From Caulobacter sp. FWC2 (GTDB lineage Bacteria; Pseudomonadota; Alphaproteobacteria; Caulobacterales; Caulobacteraceae): a stretch of DNA of 64,000 nt. The notes beneath the pieces are model-generated. The model made no database searches and was not told the DNA's origin. It saw only the letters and a list, made by a program, of their open reading frames with translations. Within the stretch, counting starts at the first letter, position 1. The number at the start of each line of letters is the position of its first letter. Positions 12,737 to 20,206 of this stretch are shown here, piece after piece. The position numbers were made by a program, and so were the translations under genes. Where the stretch lies: NCBI RefSeq assembly GCF_002742625.1, contig NZ_PEBF01000001.1, positions 4,960,001-5,024,000 of the forward strand, in the 5' to 3' direction.

Positions 12737-13522
12737 ATGAAAGGCCCGTGGGACCAACCCGACGCGCCCCCGCCGGCGGTCAGGTCAACGCCGCAAGGAG
12801 TCCCGCGTCATCGGCTCTGGCTGTGGCTAGGGCTGCTAGCCGCCATCGGCGCCTTGGCCTTCGCGCTCTGGCGCGCCTTTCCCGAGGCGATGCGGACCGG
12901 CGACGACAAGGCTGACCTCGTCTACCAGATCGGCGTCGTGGTGCTGGTCTCGACGGCGCTGCTGCGCGGCCTGCAGGGCTCGATCGGCCAGCACCTGAAA
13001 TATGTCGCGATCTGGAGCGGGATCATCGCGGTCCTGGCGCTGGGCTACGCCTACCGCGCCGAGCTGGCCGAGGTCCCGCAAAGGCTCAAGCTGGCCTTCA
13101 ATGTCGGCACGCCCGTAGCCGTAGGCGAGCGCACCCTGGTCGTCCCGCAAGGCGAAGGCGGCCACTATGTCGTCGACGGTCTGGTCAACGGCCAGCGCGT
13201 GCGGTTCATGGTCGACACCGGCGCGACCGAGACCGTGCTCAGCCCCGACGACGCCCGCCGCCTGGGCATTCCCCTCGACACCTTGAACTACGGCTATGAG
13301 ACCGAGACCGCCAACGGCAAGGGCTATTCGGCCGCCTATGACGCCACCAGCCTGGAGATCGGCTCGATCAAGCTCGAGGGCTTCCGGGTGATGATCAACA
13401 AGGCGCCGATGAATGGCTCGCTGCTGGGGATGAGCTTCCTCAAGCGCCTGGACGCCTTCGAATTCCGCGACCGCCAGATGATCCTGAAGTGGCGCGAGGA
13501 CGAGAAAGGGCGCGCCGTCTAG
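12737..13522 (+). CDS. Membrane-anchored retropepsin-like aspartic protease
   Basis: A 261-residue protein with three hydrophobic segments (about 27-46, 61-78, 90-106), then a soluble domain carrying a single aspartic-protease motif VDTGATETVLS (Asp160-Thr-Gly). It ends in the family feature LLGMSFLKRLDAFEFRD. This matches the single-domain clan AA proteases of alphaproteobacteria, which act as dimers in the periplasm. Caulobacter PerP, which cleaves PodJ, belongs to this group, but I cannot say this gene is perP. It lies 30 bases after the DegP-like gene, so two protease-fold proteins may share a transcript. The ribosome binding site is weak. Confidence 0.85.
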   Translation: MKGPWDQPDAPPPAVRSTPQGVPRHRLWLWLGLLAAIGALAFALWRAFPEAMRTGDDKADLVYQIGVVVLVSTALLRGLQGSIGQHLKYVAIWSGIIAVLALGYAYRAELAEVPQRLKLAFNVGTPVAVGERTLVVPQGEGGHYVVDGLVNGQRVRFMVDTGATETVLSPDDARRLGIPLDTLNYGYETETANGKGYSAAYDATSLEIGSIKLEGFRVMINKAPMNGSLLGMSFLKRLDAFEFRDRQMILKWREDEKGRAV

Positions 13523-13530
13523 GCGCGCCC
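13508..13530. terminator. Bidirectional terminator between convergent genes
   Basis: Perfect 9-base stem GGGCGCGCC/GGCGCGCCC around GTCTA, overlapping the stop codon of the retropepsin gene. Read on the minus strand it is followed by TTTCTCG, so it also suits the convergent gene at 13545-13868. Confidence 0.7.
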
Positions 13531-13544
13531 TCCCGCGAATTCGC

Positions 13545-13868
13545 CTAGCGCGGCTGCGGCGGGGCCACCCAGCCGTCGGCGTTGTCGATATAGGCCTTCC
13601 GGCTGACCTTGTCGTAGAGGCAGAGCTTGGCGTTGTTGGAGCCGCGCGAGCGGTCGGAGACCAGCACCGCGACCTTACCGACGCGGTCGTCGAAGCCGAT
13701 GATCGGCGACGGCCGGGCGTTCCTGTAGCCCGAGGCGGCGACGCAGCTGCGGGTGACCCGCTGGTTGAACTCGGCCCAGGCGCCCGGGCTGGAGGCTTGG
13801 GCGGAGGCGGCGGCCGCGAGGGCGCCGACGGCGAATACAGAGGCGAAGATTACGCGAGTCACGGTCAA
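13545..13868 (-). CDS. Small secreted hypothetical protein
   Basis: A 107-residue protein starting at TTG 13868 with GGGA eight bases upstream; GTG 13862 is an alternative. Residues 1-24 are a clear signal peptide ending in ASA. The mature part of about 80 residues has two Cys (in RSCVAAS and KLCLYD) that could form a disulfide, and a basic Pro-containing C-terminus. No family recognised. It converges on the retropepsin gene. Confidence 0.7.
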   Translation of the reverse strand: MTVTRVIFASVFAVGALAAAASAQASSPGAWAEFNQRVTRSCVAASGYRNARPSPIIGFDDRVGKVAVLVSDRSRGSNNAKLCLYDKVSRKAYIDNADGWVAPPQPR

Positions 13869-13952
13869 TTTGCTGTTCCCAGGATGTCGAGGCGCCCCCG
13901 CCTCCCCCTTGAAACGCCTTGCCCCGTCGGCGGTTTCGTCGCGCGAGCCGAA

Positions 13953-14192
13953 CTAGCCCTCGTCTTCGTCGTCATGCCCGCCAGCCGGACCATATTCGAA
14001 GGTCAGCAGGTCGCCGGGCTGGCATTGCAACTCGCGGCACAGGGCGTCCAGGGTCGAGAACCGGACGGCGCGGGCCTTGCCGGTCTTCAGGATGGAGAGG
14101 TTGGCGATCGTCACCCCCACGCGGTCGGAGAGCTCGGTCAGCGACATACGGCGGTCGAGCAGCACGCGGTCGAGGTTCACGCGGACAGGCAT
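13953..14192 (-). CDS. Small Cro/C1-type HTH regulator (YozG-like)
   Basis: A 79-residue DNA-binding protein. Helix-turn-helix: MSLTELSDRVGVTIANLSILKTGKARAVRF, followed by STLDALCRELQCQPGDLLTFE, typical of the short XRE regulators paired with DUF2975 membrane proteins. The tail is acidic (HDDEDEG). It starts 16 bases after the DUF2975 gene on the same strand and is the last gene of the cassette. In similar pairs the regulator is thought to control its own operon; the palindrome at 15053-15067 is the best candidate site, by inference. Confidence 0.88.
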   Translation of the reverse strand: MPVRVNLDRVLLDRRMSLTELSDRVGVTIANLSILKTGKARAVRFSTLDALCRELQCQPGDLLTFEYGPAGGHDDEDEG

Positions 14193-14208
14193 GCAGGATC
14201 GCTCCGGT

Positions 14209-14742
14209 TCAGATCGTGAGTTCGGCTTCGCGACGAAGGCGGGCGCCCTCGCGGAAGACCTCGGCCAGGACGAAGACGACCAGCACCGAGAACCAGGCGG
14301 TCAGGGTGAAGCTGTCGTCGATGACCTTGGCCTTGGGGGCCAGCCAGCGGGCCATGCCCGAAAAGACGTACCGCCCGACCTCGAGGCCCGCCAGGACGAG
14401 GCCGATCAGGCGCAGGCGGACGACATTGTCGGGGTGGAAGGGGTCGCCGGCCGTCAGGGTGGCGAAGATCTTGCGCAGGCGCTCGACAATGACCATCCAG
14501 CCGCCCAGAAGCAGCGCCCAGGCGGCCAGGGCGCCGGCGAACAGGGGTCCATCGCGGCTGATGGCCTCGACGGCGTCGCTGATCGGCAACATCGAGGCGA
14601 GAAGTTCGGGGTTGAAGCTGAACAGCAGGGCGACCAGCGTGAACAGCGACAGCAGACTGACAAAGATCCACAGGCCGACGTAGATCACGTCGAGGATGAT
14701 CTTCAGAAAACTCGATACGGAGCCTGGGCCCAAGGCGCGCAT
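14209..14742 (-). CDS. DUF2975 family membrane protein
   Basis: A 177-residue protein with four hydrophobic segments (about 12-42, 67-87, 107-130, 143-163). The region RLRKIFATLTAGDPFHPDNVVRLRLIGLVL is the family hallmark, with GDPFHPDN between helices 2 and 3. Function is unknown; the family is regularly encoded next to a YozG-like HTH gene, as here. The upstream gap of 95 bases separates it from the 38-residue membrane peptide on the same strand. Confidence 0.88.
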   Translation of the reverse strand: MRALGPGSVSSFLKIILDVIYVGLWIFVSLLSLFTLVALLFSFNPELLASMLPISDAVEAISRDGPLFAGALAAWALLLGGWMVIVERLRKIFATLTAGDPFHPDNVVRLRLIGLVLAGLEVGRYVFSGMARWLAPKAKVIDDSFTLTAWFSVLVVFVLAEVFREGARLRREAELTI

Positions 14743-14836
14743 GGCTGCTTCCCCCCGACAGCAACGCTAAGCAAATTGCCCCGCGTCGCGGCGGGCGTCA
14801 AAAAACCCAGTCTCGGCTCTGAAACCCTTACGCCGC

Positions 14837-14953
14837 CTAAAGCGTCTGCACCACGAAGGCCACGGCCGACACCGGCACGGCCACGAGAAGCGCGGCGGTG
14901 ATGACGGTCATGAGGACCTTGTCGGCGATGCGGAACAGGCGGGCGGCGGACAT
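14837..14953 (-). CDS. 38-residue single-pass membrane peptide
   Basis: A small open frame from ATG 14953 to TAG 14837, with a weak GGA ten bases upstream. It encodes MSAARLFRIADKVLM followed by one hydrophobic helix (about residues 13-36) ending in QTL. The basic N-terminus then hydrophobic span predicts one membrane segment, N-terminus inside. It lies on the same strand just upstream of the DUF2975-HTH pair and downstream of the palindrome at 15053-15067, so it may be the first gene of that operon. Short length keeps confidence moderate. Confidence 0.5.
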   Translation of the reverse strand: MSAARLFRIADKVLMTVITAALLVAVPVSAVAFVVQTL

Positions 14954-15052
14954 CGGGTTTTCCAGTTTGGAGACGTGGACGGGGTCGAGCCATTTCGGCC
15001 TCTATCCACAGCTCAACAGATAGAGCGCGATTCCGGTTCCGCCAATGTCGTT

Positions 15053-15067
15053 TATCGAGAAACGATA
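15053..15067. promoter_or_regulatory. Palindromic operator candidate TATCG-N5-CGATA
   Basis: Perfect inverted repeat TATCG-AGAAA-CGATA. A second repeat, TCGTTT/AAACGA (about 15049-15066), overlaps it. It lies about 100 bases upstream of the small membrane peptide and about 120 bases upstream of rdgB, so it could serve either direction. The likeliest reader is the HTH regulator at 13953-14192 (inference). Confidence 0.5.
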
Positions 15068-15188
15068 TTAAACTCTGGTAATGATGCACGGTCGCGCGGG
15101 ACAGTTGCCGTTGGGTCACAGTGGTGTCGACGGCGGTCGTCAAGGCGCGGTAAGGAAGCGCTTCGGAGTGCGTTTAGGGAGATGTCGG

Positions 15189-15791
15189 ATGGCGCTGAAG
15201 CTTGAACCGGGCGCGAAGCTTGTGCTGGCCACCCACAACCCCGGCAAGGCCCCCGAGATCGCCGCCCTGCTGGACGGCCGCTTCGAGATCATCACCGCCG
15301 GTCAGCTGGGCCTGCCCGAGCCCGACGAGACCGAGAGCACCTTCGTCGGCAACGCCCTGCTGAAGGCCCGCCACGCGGCCGACCGCTCGGGCTTGCCGGC
15401 CCTGGCCGACGACAGTGGCCTGTCGGTCAAGGCGCTGGACGGCGCGCCGGGCATCTTCTCGGCCCGCTGGGCCGGCCCCTCCAAGGATTTCGTCACGGCC
15501 ATGCAGAATGTCGAGACGCGGTTGGAGGAGATGGGCTCCGACGACCGCGCGGCCTGGTTCACCTCGGCCCTGGCCGTCGCCTGGCCGAACGGTCCGGCCC
15601 TGGTGGTCGAGGGTCGTGTCGACGGGACCCTTGTGTTCCCCGGTCGCGGGACGCGCGGCTTCGGCTACGATCCGATCTTCATGCCCGAAGGCGAGACTAT
15701 GACCTTCGGCGAGATGGAGCCGGCCGCCAAGGACGCTATCAGCCACCGCGCCCGCGCCTTCGCCAAGCTGAAGGCGGCGCTGTTTGACTGA
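15189..15791 (+). CDS. rdgB: RdgB/HAM1 non-canonical purine NTP pyrophosphatase
   Basis: Hydrolyses dITP, ITP and XTP to monophosphates, keeping deaminated purines out of nucleic acids. The protein is 200 residues. ATG 15189 is chosen because GGGAG lies about eight bases upstream and the N-terminus matches the family. Motifs: [46 protein letters not shown] and the C-terminal [10 protein letters not shown]. Its last eight bases overlap hemW, so the two are probably translationally coupled. Confidence 0.96.
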   Translation: MALKLEPGAKLVLATHNPGKAPEIAALLDGRFEIITAGQLGLPEPDETESTFVGNALLKARHAADRSGLPALADDSGLSVKALDGAPGIFSARWAGPSKDFVTAMQNVETRLEEMGSDDRAAWFTSALAVAWPNGPALVVEGRVDGTLVFPGRGTRGFGYDPIFMPEGETMTFGEMEPAAKDAISHRARAFAKLKAALFD

Positions 15792-16938
15792 TCCCTCCAG
15801 GGCCGCGCTGGGCGTCTATGTCCACTGGCCGTACTGCGCGCGCATCTGCCCCTATTGCGACTTCAACGTCGTGCGCGATCGGGGCAAGACCGACGAGCAG
15901 GCGGCGCTGGCCGACGCCATCGTGGCCGACCTGGAAGCCCAGCGCGCCCTGACCGGTGAGCGAACCTTGCTTTCGATCTTCTTCGGCGGCGGCACCCCTT
16001 CGCTGATGGACCCCGTCCAGGTCGCCCGGGTGATCGACGCCGCCAAGCGCCTGTGGTCGCCGGTCGCCGACCTGGAGATCAGCCTGGAGGCCAACCCGAC
16101 CGATGCAGAGGCCGATCGGTTCAAGGCCCTGGCCGACGCCGGGATCCAGCGCCTGTCGCTCGGCGTCCAGGCGCTGGACGATGAGTCCCTCAAGGCCCTG
16201 GGCCGCAACCACGACGCCGGCGCGACGCGGCGGGCGATCACGGCGGCCACCAAGGCCTTCCCGCGCCTGTCGATCGACCTGATCTACGCCCGCCCCGGCC
16301 AGACCGACGCGGCGTGGCGCGCCGAACTTTCCGAAGCCATCGCGCTCGGCCCCGAGCACGTCTCGCCCTACCAACTGACCATCGAGGCGGGCACCGCCTT
16401 CGACCGCGCCGTCGGGCGCGGGACGCTGGTCGTGCCCGACGAGGACCTGGCCGCCACCCTGTTCGAGACCACCCAGGAGATCCTGGAAGCCGCCGGCTTC
16501 GACGCCTACGAGGTCTCCAACCACGCCAAGGGCCAGGCCGCCCGCTCACGGCACAACCTCGTCTACTGGCGCGGCGTCGACTATGTCGGCGTCGGCCCTG
16601 GCGCTCACGGTCGCCTCGCCCTGCCCGAAGGCCGCGCGGCGACCGTCGCCCACCGCGCCATCAAGGACTATGTCGCCGCCGTGGCCGAGACCGGCGTCGG
16701 CTTCGCGCGCGAGACCCTGACCCCCGAAGAGGCCGCCGAGGAGCGCCTGGTTTTGGGCCTGCGGATCGACGACGGCGTCAGCTTCGACGAAATGACCCCG
16801 CTGGGCCTGACTCCTGACCTGCCCAAGGTCCGTGACCTGGTCGAAGCCGGCCTGCTGGTCGACGATCGCAACCGATTGCGCGCCACCCGCGCCGGCCGCC
16901 TGGTGCTGGATCGGCTGACAGGCGCGCTCGCGACCTGA
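15784..16938 (+). CDS. hemW: Radical SAM protein HemW
   Basis: Heme chaperone of the radical SAM superfamily, related to HemN but without coproporphyrinogen oxidase activity in studied members. The protein is 384 residues from TTG 15784, overlapping the end of rdgB. The 4Fe-4S binding cysteines are Cys18, Cys22 and Cys25 in [17 protein letters not shown] near residue 70 contributes to SAM binding, and the HemW core blocks [18 protein letters not shown] and [12 protein letters not shown] follow. The C-terminal HemN-type domain ends in RLVLDRLTG. Often annotated as oxygen-independent coproporphyrinogen oxidase, but its short N-terminus fits HemW better. Confidence 0.93.
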   Translation: MTDPSRAALGVYVHWPYCARICPYCDFNVVRDRGKTDEQAALADAIVADLEAQRALTGERTLLSIFFGGGTPSLMDPVQVARVIDAAKRLWSPVADLEISLEANPTDAEADRFKALADAGIQRLSLGVQALDDESLKALGRNHDAGATRRAITAATKAFPRLSIDLIYARPGQTDAAWRAELSEAIALGPEHVSPYQLTIEAGTAFDRAVGRGTLVVPDEDLAATLFETTQEILEAAGFDAYEVSNHAKGQAARSRHNLVYWRGVDYVGVGPGAHGRLALPEGRAATVAHRAIKDYVAAVAETGVGFARETLTPEEAAEERLVLGLRIDDGVSFDEMTPLGLTPDLPKVRDLVEAGLLVDDRNRLRATRAGRLVLDRLTGALAT

Positions 16939-16974
16939 TATGGGTTCATTCCGCCGACCAAAGGACACTGAGCG

Positions 16975-17847
16975 TTGAGCCGTCAGCTACCCCCGCCAGC
17001 CCTGTCCGACGCGCCCCTGGCGCCCGGCCTCTATCTGGTGGCGACGCCGATTGGCAACCTGCGCGACATCACCCTGCGGGCGCTGGACGTGCTGGCCGCC
17101 TGCGACGTTCTGCTCGCCGAGGACACCCGCGTCACCGGCAAGCTGCTGGCGGCCTATGCCATCAAGACCAAGCTGGAACGCCACGACGAACACGTCGCCG
17201 AACGCGCCATCCCGCGCATCCTGGAACGGCTCGAGGCCGGCGAGCGGGTGGCCCTGGTCTCGGACGCCGGCACCCCGATGGTCTCCGACCCCGGCTACCG
17301 CCTGGCCAAGGAAGCGATCGCCGCCGGTCATCCGGTGATCCCGATCCCCGGCGCTTCCGCCGCCCTCGCGGCGCTCACCTTGGCCGGCCTGCCGACCGAC
17401 CGCTTCCTGTTCGCCGGCTTCCCGCCGCCCAAGAGCGCGGCGCGGCGGACCTTCTTCGAGGAATTCGCCAGCACCCGCGCCACCCTGATCTTCTACGAAG
17501 GCGCCTCGCGGGTCGACGACTGCCTGGCCGACATGGCCGCCGTGTTCGGCGCAACGCGCCCGGCGGCCGTGTGCCGCGAGCTGACCAAGCTCTATGAGAC
17601 CTGCATTCGCGGGCCGCTCGCCGAACTGGCCGCCGACCCGCGCTTCGCCGCGCCCAAGGGCGAGATCGTCATCCTGGTGGGTCCCGGGGCCGAGGAACTG
17701 GCCACCGCCGACGACGCCGAGGCCGCCCTGCGCGAGGCCATGGCCCGCCTGCCCCTGGGCGAGGCCGCCTCCGAGGTCGCCAAGGCGCTGGGCCTGTCCC
17801 GCAAGGACCTCTACCGCCAGGCGCTGGCCCTCAAGGAAGAGAGCTGA
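16975..17847 (+). CDS. rsmI: 16S rRNA (cytidine-1402-2'-O)-methyltransferase
   Basis: SAM-dependent methyltransferase that, with RsmH, modifies C1402 in the decoding centre of 16S rRNA. The protein is 290 residues from TTG 16975. Signature blocks: LYLVATPIGNLRDITLRAL, LLAEDTRVTGKLL, ALVSDAGTPMVSDPGYRL and PIPGASAALAALTLAGLP. The C-terminal extension (LGLSRKDLYRQALALK) is the usual small HTH-like tail. Its stop codon overlaps the yraN start by one base. Confidence 0.97.
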   Translation: MSRQLPPPALSDAPLAPGLYLVATPIGNLRDITLRALDVLAACDVLLAEDTRVTGKLLAAYAIKTKLERHDEHVAERAIPRILERLEAGERVALVSDAGTPMVSDPGYRLAKEAIAAGHPVIPIPGASAALAALTLAGLPTDRFLFAGFPPPKSAARRTFFEEFASTRATLIFYEGASRVDDCLADMAAVFGATRPAAVCRELTKLYETCIRGPLAELAADPRFAAPKGEIVILVGPGAEELATADDAEAALREAMARLPLGEAASEVAKALGLSRKDLYRQALALKEES

Positions 17848-18254
17848 TGGTCGCCGGCGCCCGACCGGCCAAGGCTCGCCAAGCTCGGGGTGCGGCCGCG
17901 CGCAAGCTCGGCCGTCGGGCCGAGGTGGTGGCGGCCCTGTGGCTGATGGCCAAGGGCTACCGCATCCTGGGCTTCCGCCTGGCCACGCCGCTGGGCGAAA
18001 TCGACCTGCTGGCGCAACGCGGCAAGGTGCTGGCCGTTGTGGAGGTCAAGCAGAGGACGACGATCGAGGACGCCCTGGACGCCGTGACGCCGACCCAGCG
18101 CGACCGTCTGCGCCGCGCCGCCGCCCATCTCAGCGCGCACCGCCTGGCGCTGCGTGACCTGTCCGTGCGTCTCGACCTGATCGCACTGGCGCCCGGCCGC
18201 GCGCCGCGCCACCTCGCCAACGCCTGGCCCGATGGTTTTGGGGCTGGGGCGTGA
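17847..18254 (+). CDS. yraN: YraN/UPF0102 family protein
   Basis: A 135-residue protein with a nuclease-like core resembling Holliday-junction resolvases. The motif GEIDLLAQRGKVLAVVEVKQR gives the acidic Asp and the Glu-x-Lys expected of the fold; cellular role is unproven. It starts at ATG 17847 inside the rsmI stop (TGATG). The rsmI-yraN pairing is conserved in many proteobacteria. Basic N-terminal extension of about 20 residues. Confidence 0.92.
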   Translation: MVAGARPAKARQARGAAARKLGRRAEVVAALWLMAKGYRILGFRLATPLGEIDLLAQRGKVLAVVEVKQRTTIEDALDAVTPTQRDRLRRAAAHLSAHRLALRDLSVRLDLIALAPGRAPRHLANAWPDGFGAGA

Positions 18255-18255
18255 C

Positions 18256-19071
18256 ATGACCCGCGACGAGGCCGAAGAGATCCTGACCAAGGCCGGCGAA
18301 GGACCCGACGCGGGCTTCCCGCTGTTCGAGGCGGCCCTGGCCTGCGCGGTTCACGACGACCCCAGCCGCGACACAGGTCCGGCGCTCGACCTGGCCCGGG
18401 ACGCCGCCGAGCGTCTGCGCCGCCGGGCCGAGAACGAGTCGCCCGAAGAGGCCGTGGCCGAGACCCTGGCCGGCGACCTGCGCCTGACCGGCGACGTCCT
18501 GACCTACGACCACCCCGACAACGCCGACGTCATCGCCATCGCCGAGCGCCGCAAGGGCCTGCCGGTGGCCCTGGGCGTCTTCTACCTGCACGCCGCCCGT
18601 CAGGTCGGGCTGGAGCTCCACGGCGTCGACTTCCCCGGTCACTTCCTGCTGCGCATCGAGACCGAGGAAGGGCCGCTGGCGCTGGACCCCTTCAGCGAGG
18701 GCCGGGTGGTGCTGCCGTCCGAGCTGTCGCGCCGGGCCCTGCGGACGGGCCTGATGCCCGACGTGGCCTCGCGGCTGGAACTGCTGATGGCGCCGATCTC
18801 GGACCGCGCCGTGCTGATCCGCCTGCAGAACAACATCTTCGCCCGCGCCCAGCAGGCCCGCGACTGGCCCCGGGCCGAGCGCTCGGCCCTGCGCCGCGCC
18901 CTGCTCAACCCCGCCGACCACCGCCCCTGGCTGGACGTCGCCGCCGCCCGCGAGGGCCAGGGCGCCCTGGCCGGCGCCCTGCAGGCCCTCTCGCGCGCCC
19001 AGACTTTGGACGGCGGCGCGGCCATCGCGGCCCGGGCTCAGCGGGAACGGGTGAGGCTGCGGTTGAACTGA
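18256..19071 (+). CDS. SirB1/transglutaminase-like family protein
   Basis: A 271-residue protein. ATG 18256 is chosen because it follows the yraN stop by one base with GGGGCG upstream; an earlier in-frame ATG at 18232 lies inside yraN. The core ERRKGLPVALGVFYLHAARQVGLELHGVDFPGHFLLR matches the SirB1 family (a transglutaminase-like fold). A TPR-like C-terminal part follows (QQARDWPRAERSALRRALLNPADHRPWLDVAA). Biochemical role unknown. It is in line with rsmI and yraN, then gshB 73 bases on. A small hairpin (CCCCGT-TGG-ACGGGG, 19081-19095) follows it. Confidence 0.88.
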   Translation: MTRDEAEEILTKAGEGPDAGFPLFEAALACAVHDDPSRDTGPALDLARDAAERLRRRAENESPEEAVAETLAGDLRLTGDVLTYDHPDNADVIAIAERRKGLPVALGVFYLHAARQVGLELHGVDFPGHFLLRIETEEGPLALDPFSEGRVVLPSELSRRALRTGLMPDVASRLELLMAPISDRAVLIRLQNNIFARAQQARDWPRAERSALRRALLNPADHRPWLDVAAAREGQGALAGALQALSRAQTLDGGAAIAARAQRERVRLRLN

Positions 19072-19144
19072 CTTCACCTACCCCGTTGGACGGGGGAGGA
19101 AGAACGCCTAACTAAGCCGTCGCTACAGAACCCCAGGAGCCCCC

Positions 19145-20098
19145 ATGTCGCTGCGAGTCGCCGTCCAGATGGATCCCGTCCTGGGGATCAACATCGACAC
19201 CGACACGACCTTCCTGATGATGATGGAAGCCCAGGAACGCGGTCATAAGCTGTGGGTCTACACGCCCGACAAGCTGTCGCAGGAAGATGGCCGCGTGTTC
19301 GCGCGCGCCCAGTCCCTGGAGCTGTCGGCCGTCCACGGCGCGCACGCCAAGCTGGGCGAGAGCGTGATCCTAGACATGAAGGACGACATCGACGTCGTGC
19401 TGATGCGCCAGGACCCGCCGTTCGACATGGCCTACATCACGGCCACCCATTTCCTGGACAAGATCCATCCCCACACCCTGGTGGTGAACAACCCGACCGA
19501 GGTGCGCAACGCGCCCGAAAAGCTGTTCGTCACCGACTTCCCCGGCGTGCAGCCGCCGACCCTGATCACTTCGGACCACGAGGCGATCTACGATTTCCGC
19601 GCCCGCCACGGCGACATCGTGCTGAAGCCGCTCTACGGCGGCGGCGGCTCGGGCGTGGCTCGTCTGCTGGCGGATGATCCCAATCTCGACGCCCTGCTGG
19701 AACTGCACGCCATGATCGGCCGCGAGCAGGTCATCGCCCAGAAGTTCGTGCCCGCCGTCAGCAAGGGCGACAAGCGCGTCCTGCTGGTCGACGGCGAGCC
19801 GGTCGGCGCGATCAATCGTGTGCCCGCGACGGGCCAAGTCCGCTCCAATCTTCGCGTCGGCGGCCGCGCCGAGGCGGTAGACCTGACGGCCCGCGACCTG
19901 GAGCTCTGCAAGATCATCGGTCCCGAGCTAAAGCGCCGTGGACTGATCTTTGTCGGCATTGACGTGATCGGCGAGTACCTGACGGAAATCAACGTCACGT
20001 CGCCTACGGGCGCGCAACAACTCAAGCGCTTTACGGGCGTCAACGCCGCAGCGGTACTCTGGGATCGAATTGAGGAGATCCGCCGCGTCGGTGGGTAA
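19145..20098 (+). CDS. gshB: Glutathione synthetase
   Basis: ATP-grasp ligase that joins gamma-glutamylcysteine and glycine. The 317-residue length matches E. coli GshB (316). CAGGAG lies upstream of ATG 19145. Conserved blocks: [55 protein letters not shown] and the metal/substrate end [21 protein letters not shown]. No upstream glutamate-cysteine ligase is visible. Confidence 0.97.
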   Translation: MSLRVAVQMDPVLGINIDTDTTFLMMMEAQERGHKLWVYTPDKLSQEDGRVFARAQSLELSAVHGAHAKLGESVILDMKDDIDVVLMRQDPPFDMAYITATHFLDKIHPHTLVVNNPTEVRNAPEKLFVTDFPGVQPPTLITSDHEAIYDFRARHGDIVLKPLYGGGGSGVARLLADDPNLDALLELHAMIGREQVIAQKFVPAVSKGDKRVLLVDGEPVGAINRVPATGQVRSNLRVGGRAEAVDLTARDLELCKIIGPELKRRGLIFVGIDVIGEYLTEINVTSPTGAQQLKRFTGVNAAAVLWDRIEEIRRVGG

Positions 20099-20128
20099 CT
20101 CTACGGAAAGGCGTTCTTTTCCCGAAAC

Positions 20129-20143
20129 GTTCGTTTTTCGTTC
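20129..20143 (+). promoter_or_regulatory. LexA (SOS) box of alphaproteobacterial type
   Basis: GTTC-GTTTTTC-GTTC, an exact match to the GTTC-N7-GTTC operator of alphaproteobacterial LexA. It abuts the candidate -35 box of the comM gene, so bound LexA would block transcription. Confidence 0.7.
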
Positions 20144-20167
20144 TTGCTCCATTTCAGCGGCTATGCT
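20144..20167 (+). promoter_or_regulatory. Candidate sigma-73 promoter of comM
   Basis: TTGCTC (20144-20149), 10 bases, then GCTATGCT (20160-20167), close to the Caulobacter pattern TTGACGS-N10-14-GCTANAWC. It starts directly after the LexA-type site and lies 39 bases upstream of the comM start. Confidence 0.5.
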
Positions 20168-20206
20168 GTGACTTGTGGATAAATCAAATATCCGCAAGGG
20201 GTTAGG

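Noticed and set aside
12737..13522. Naming the retropepsin gene perP
   Set aside because: Alphaproteobacteria encode several such proteases and nothing here ties this one to PodJ cleavage.
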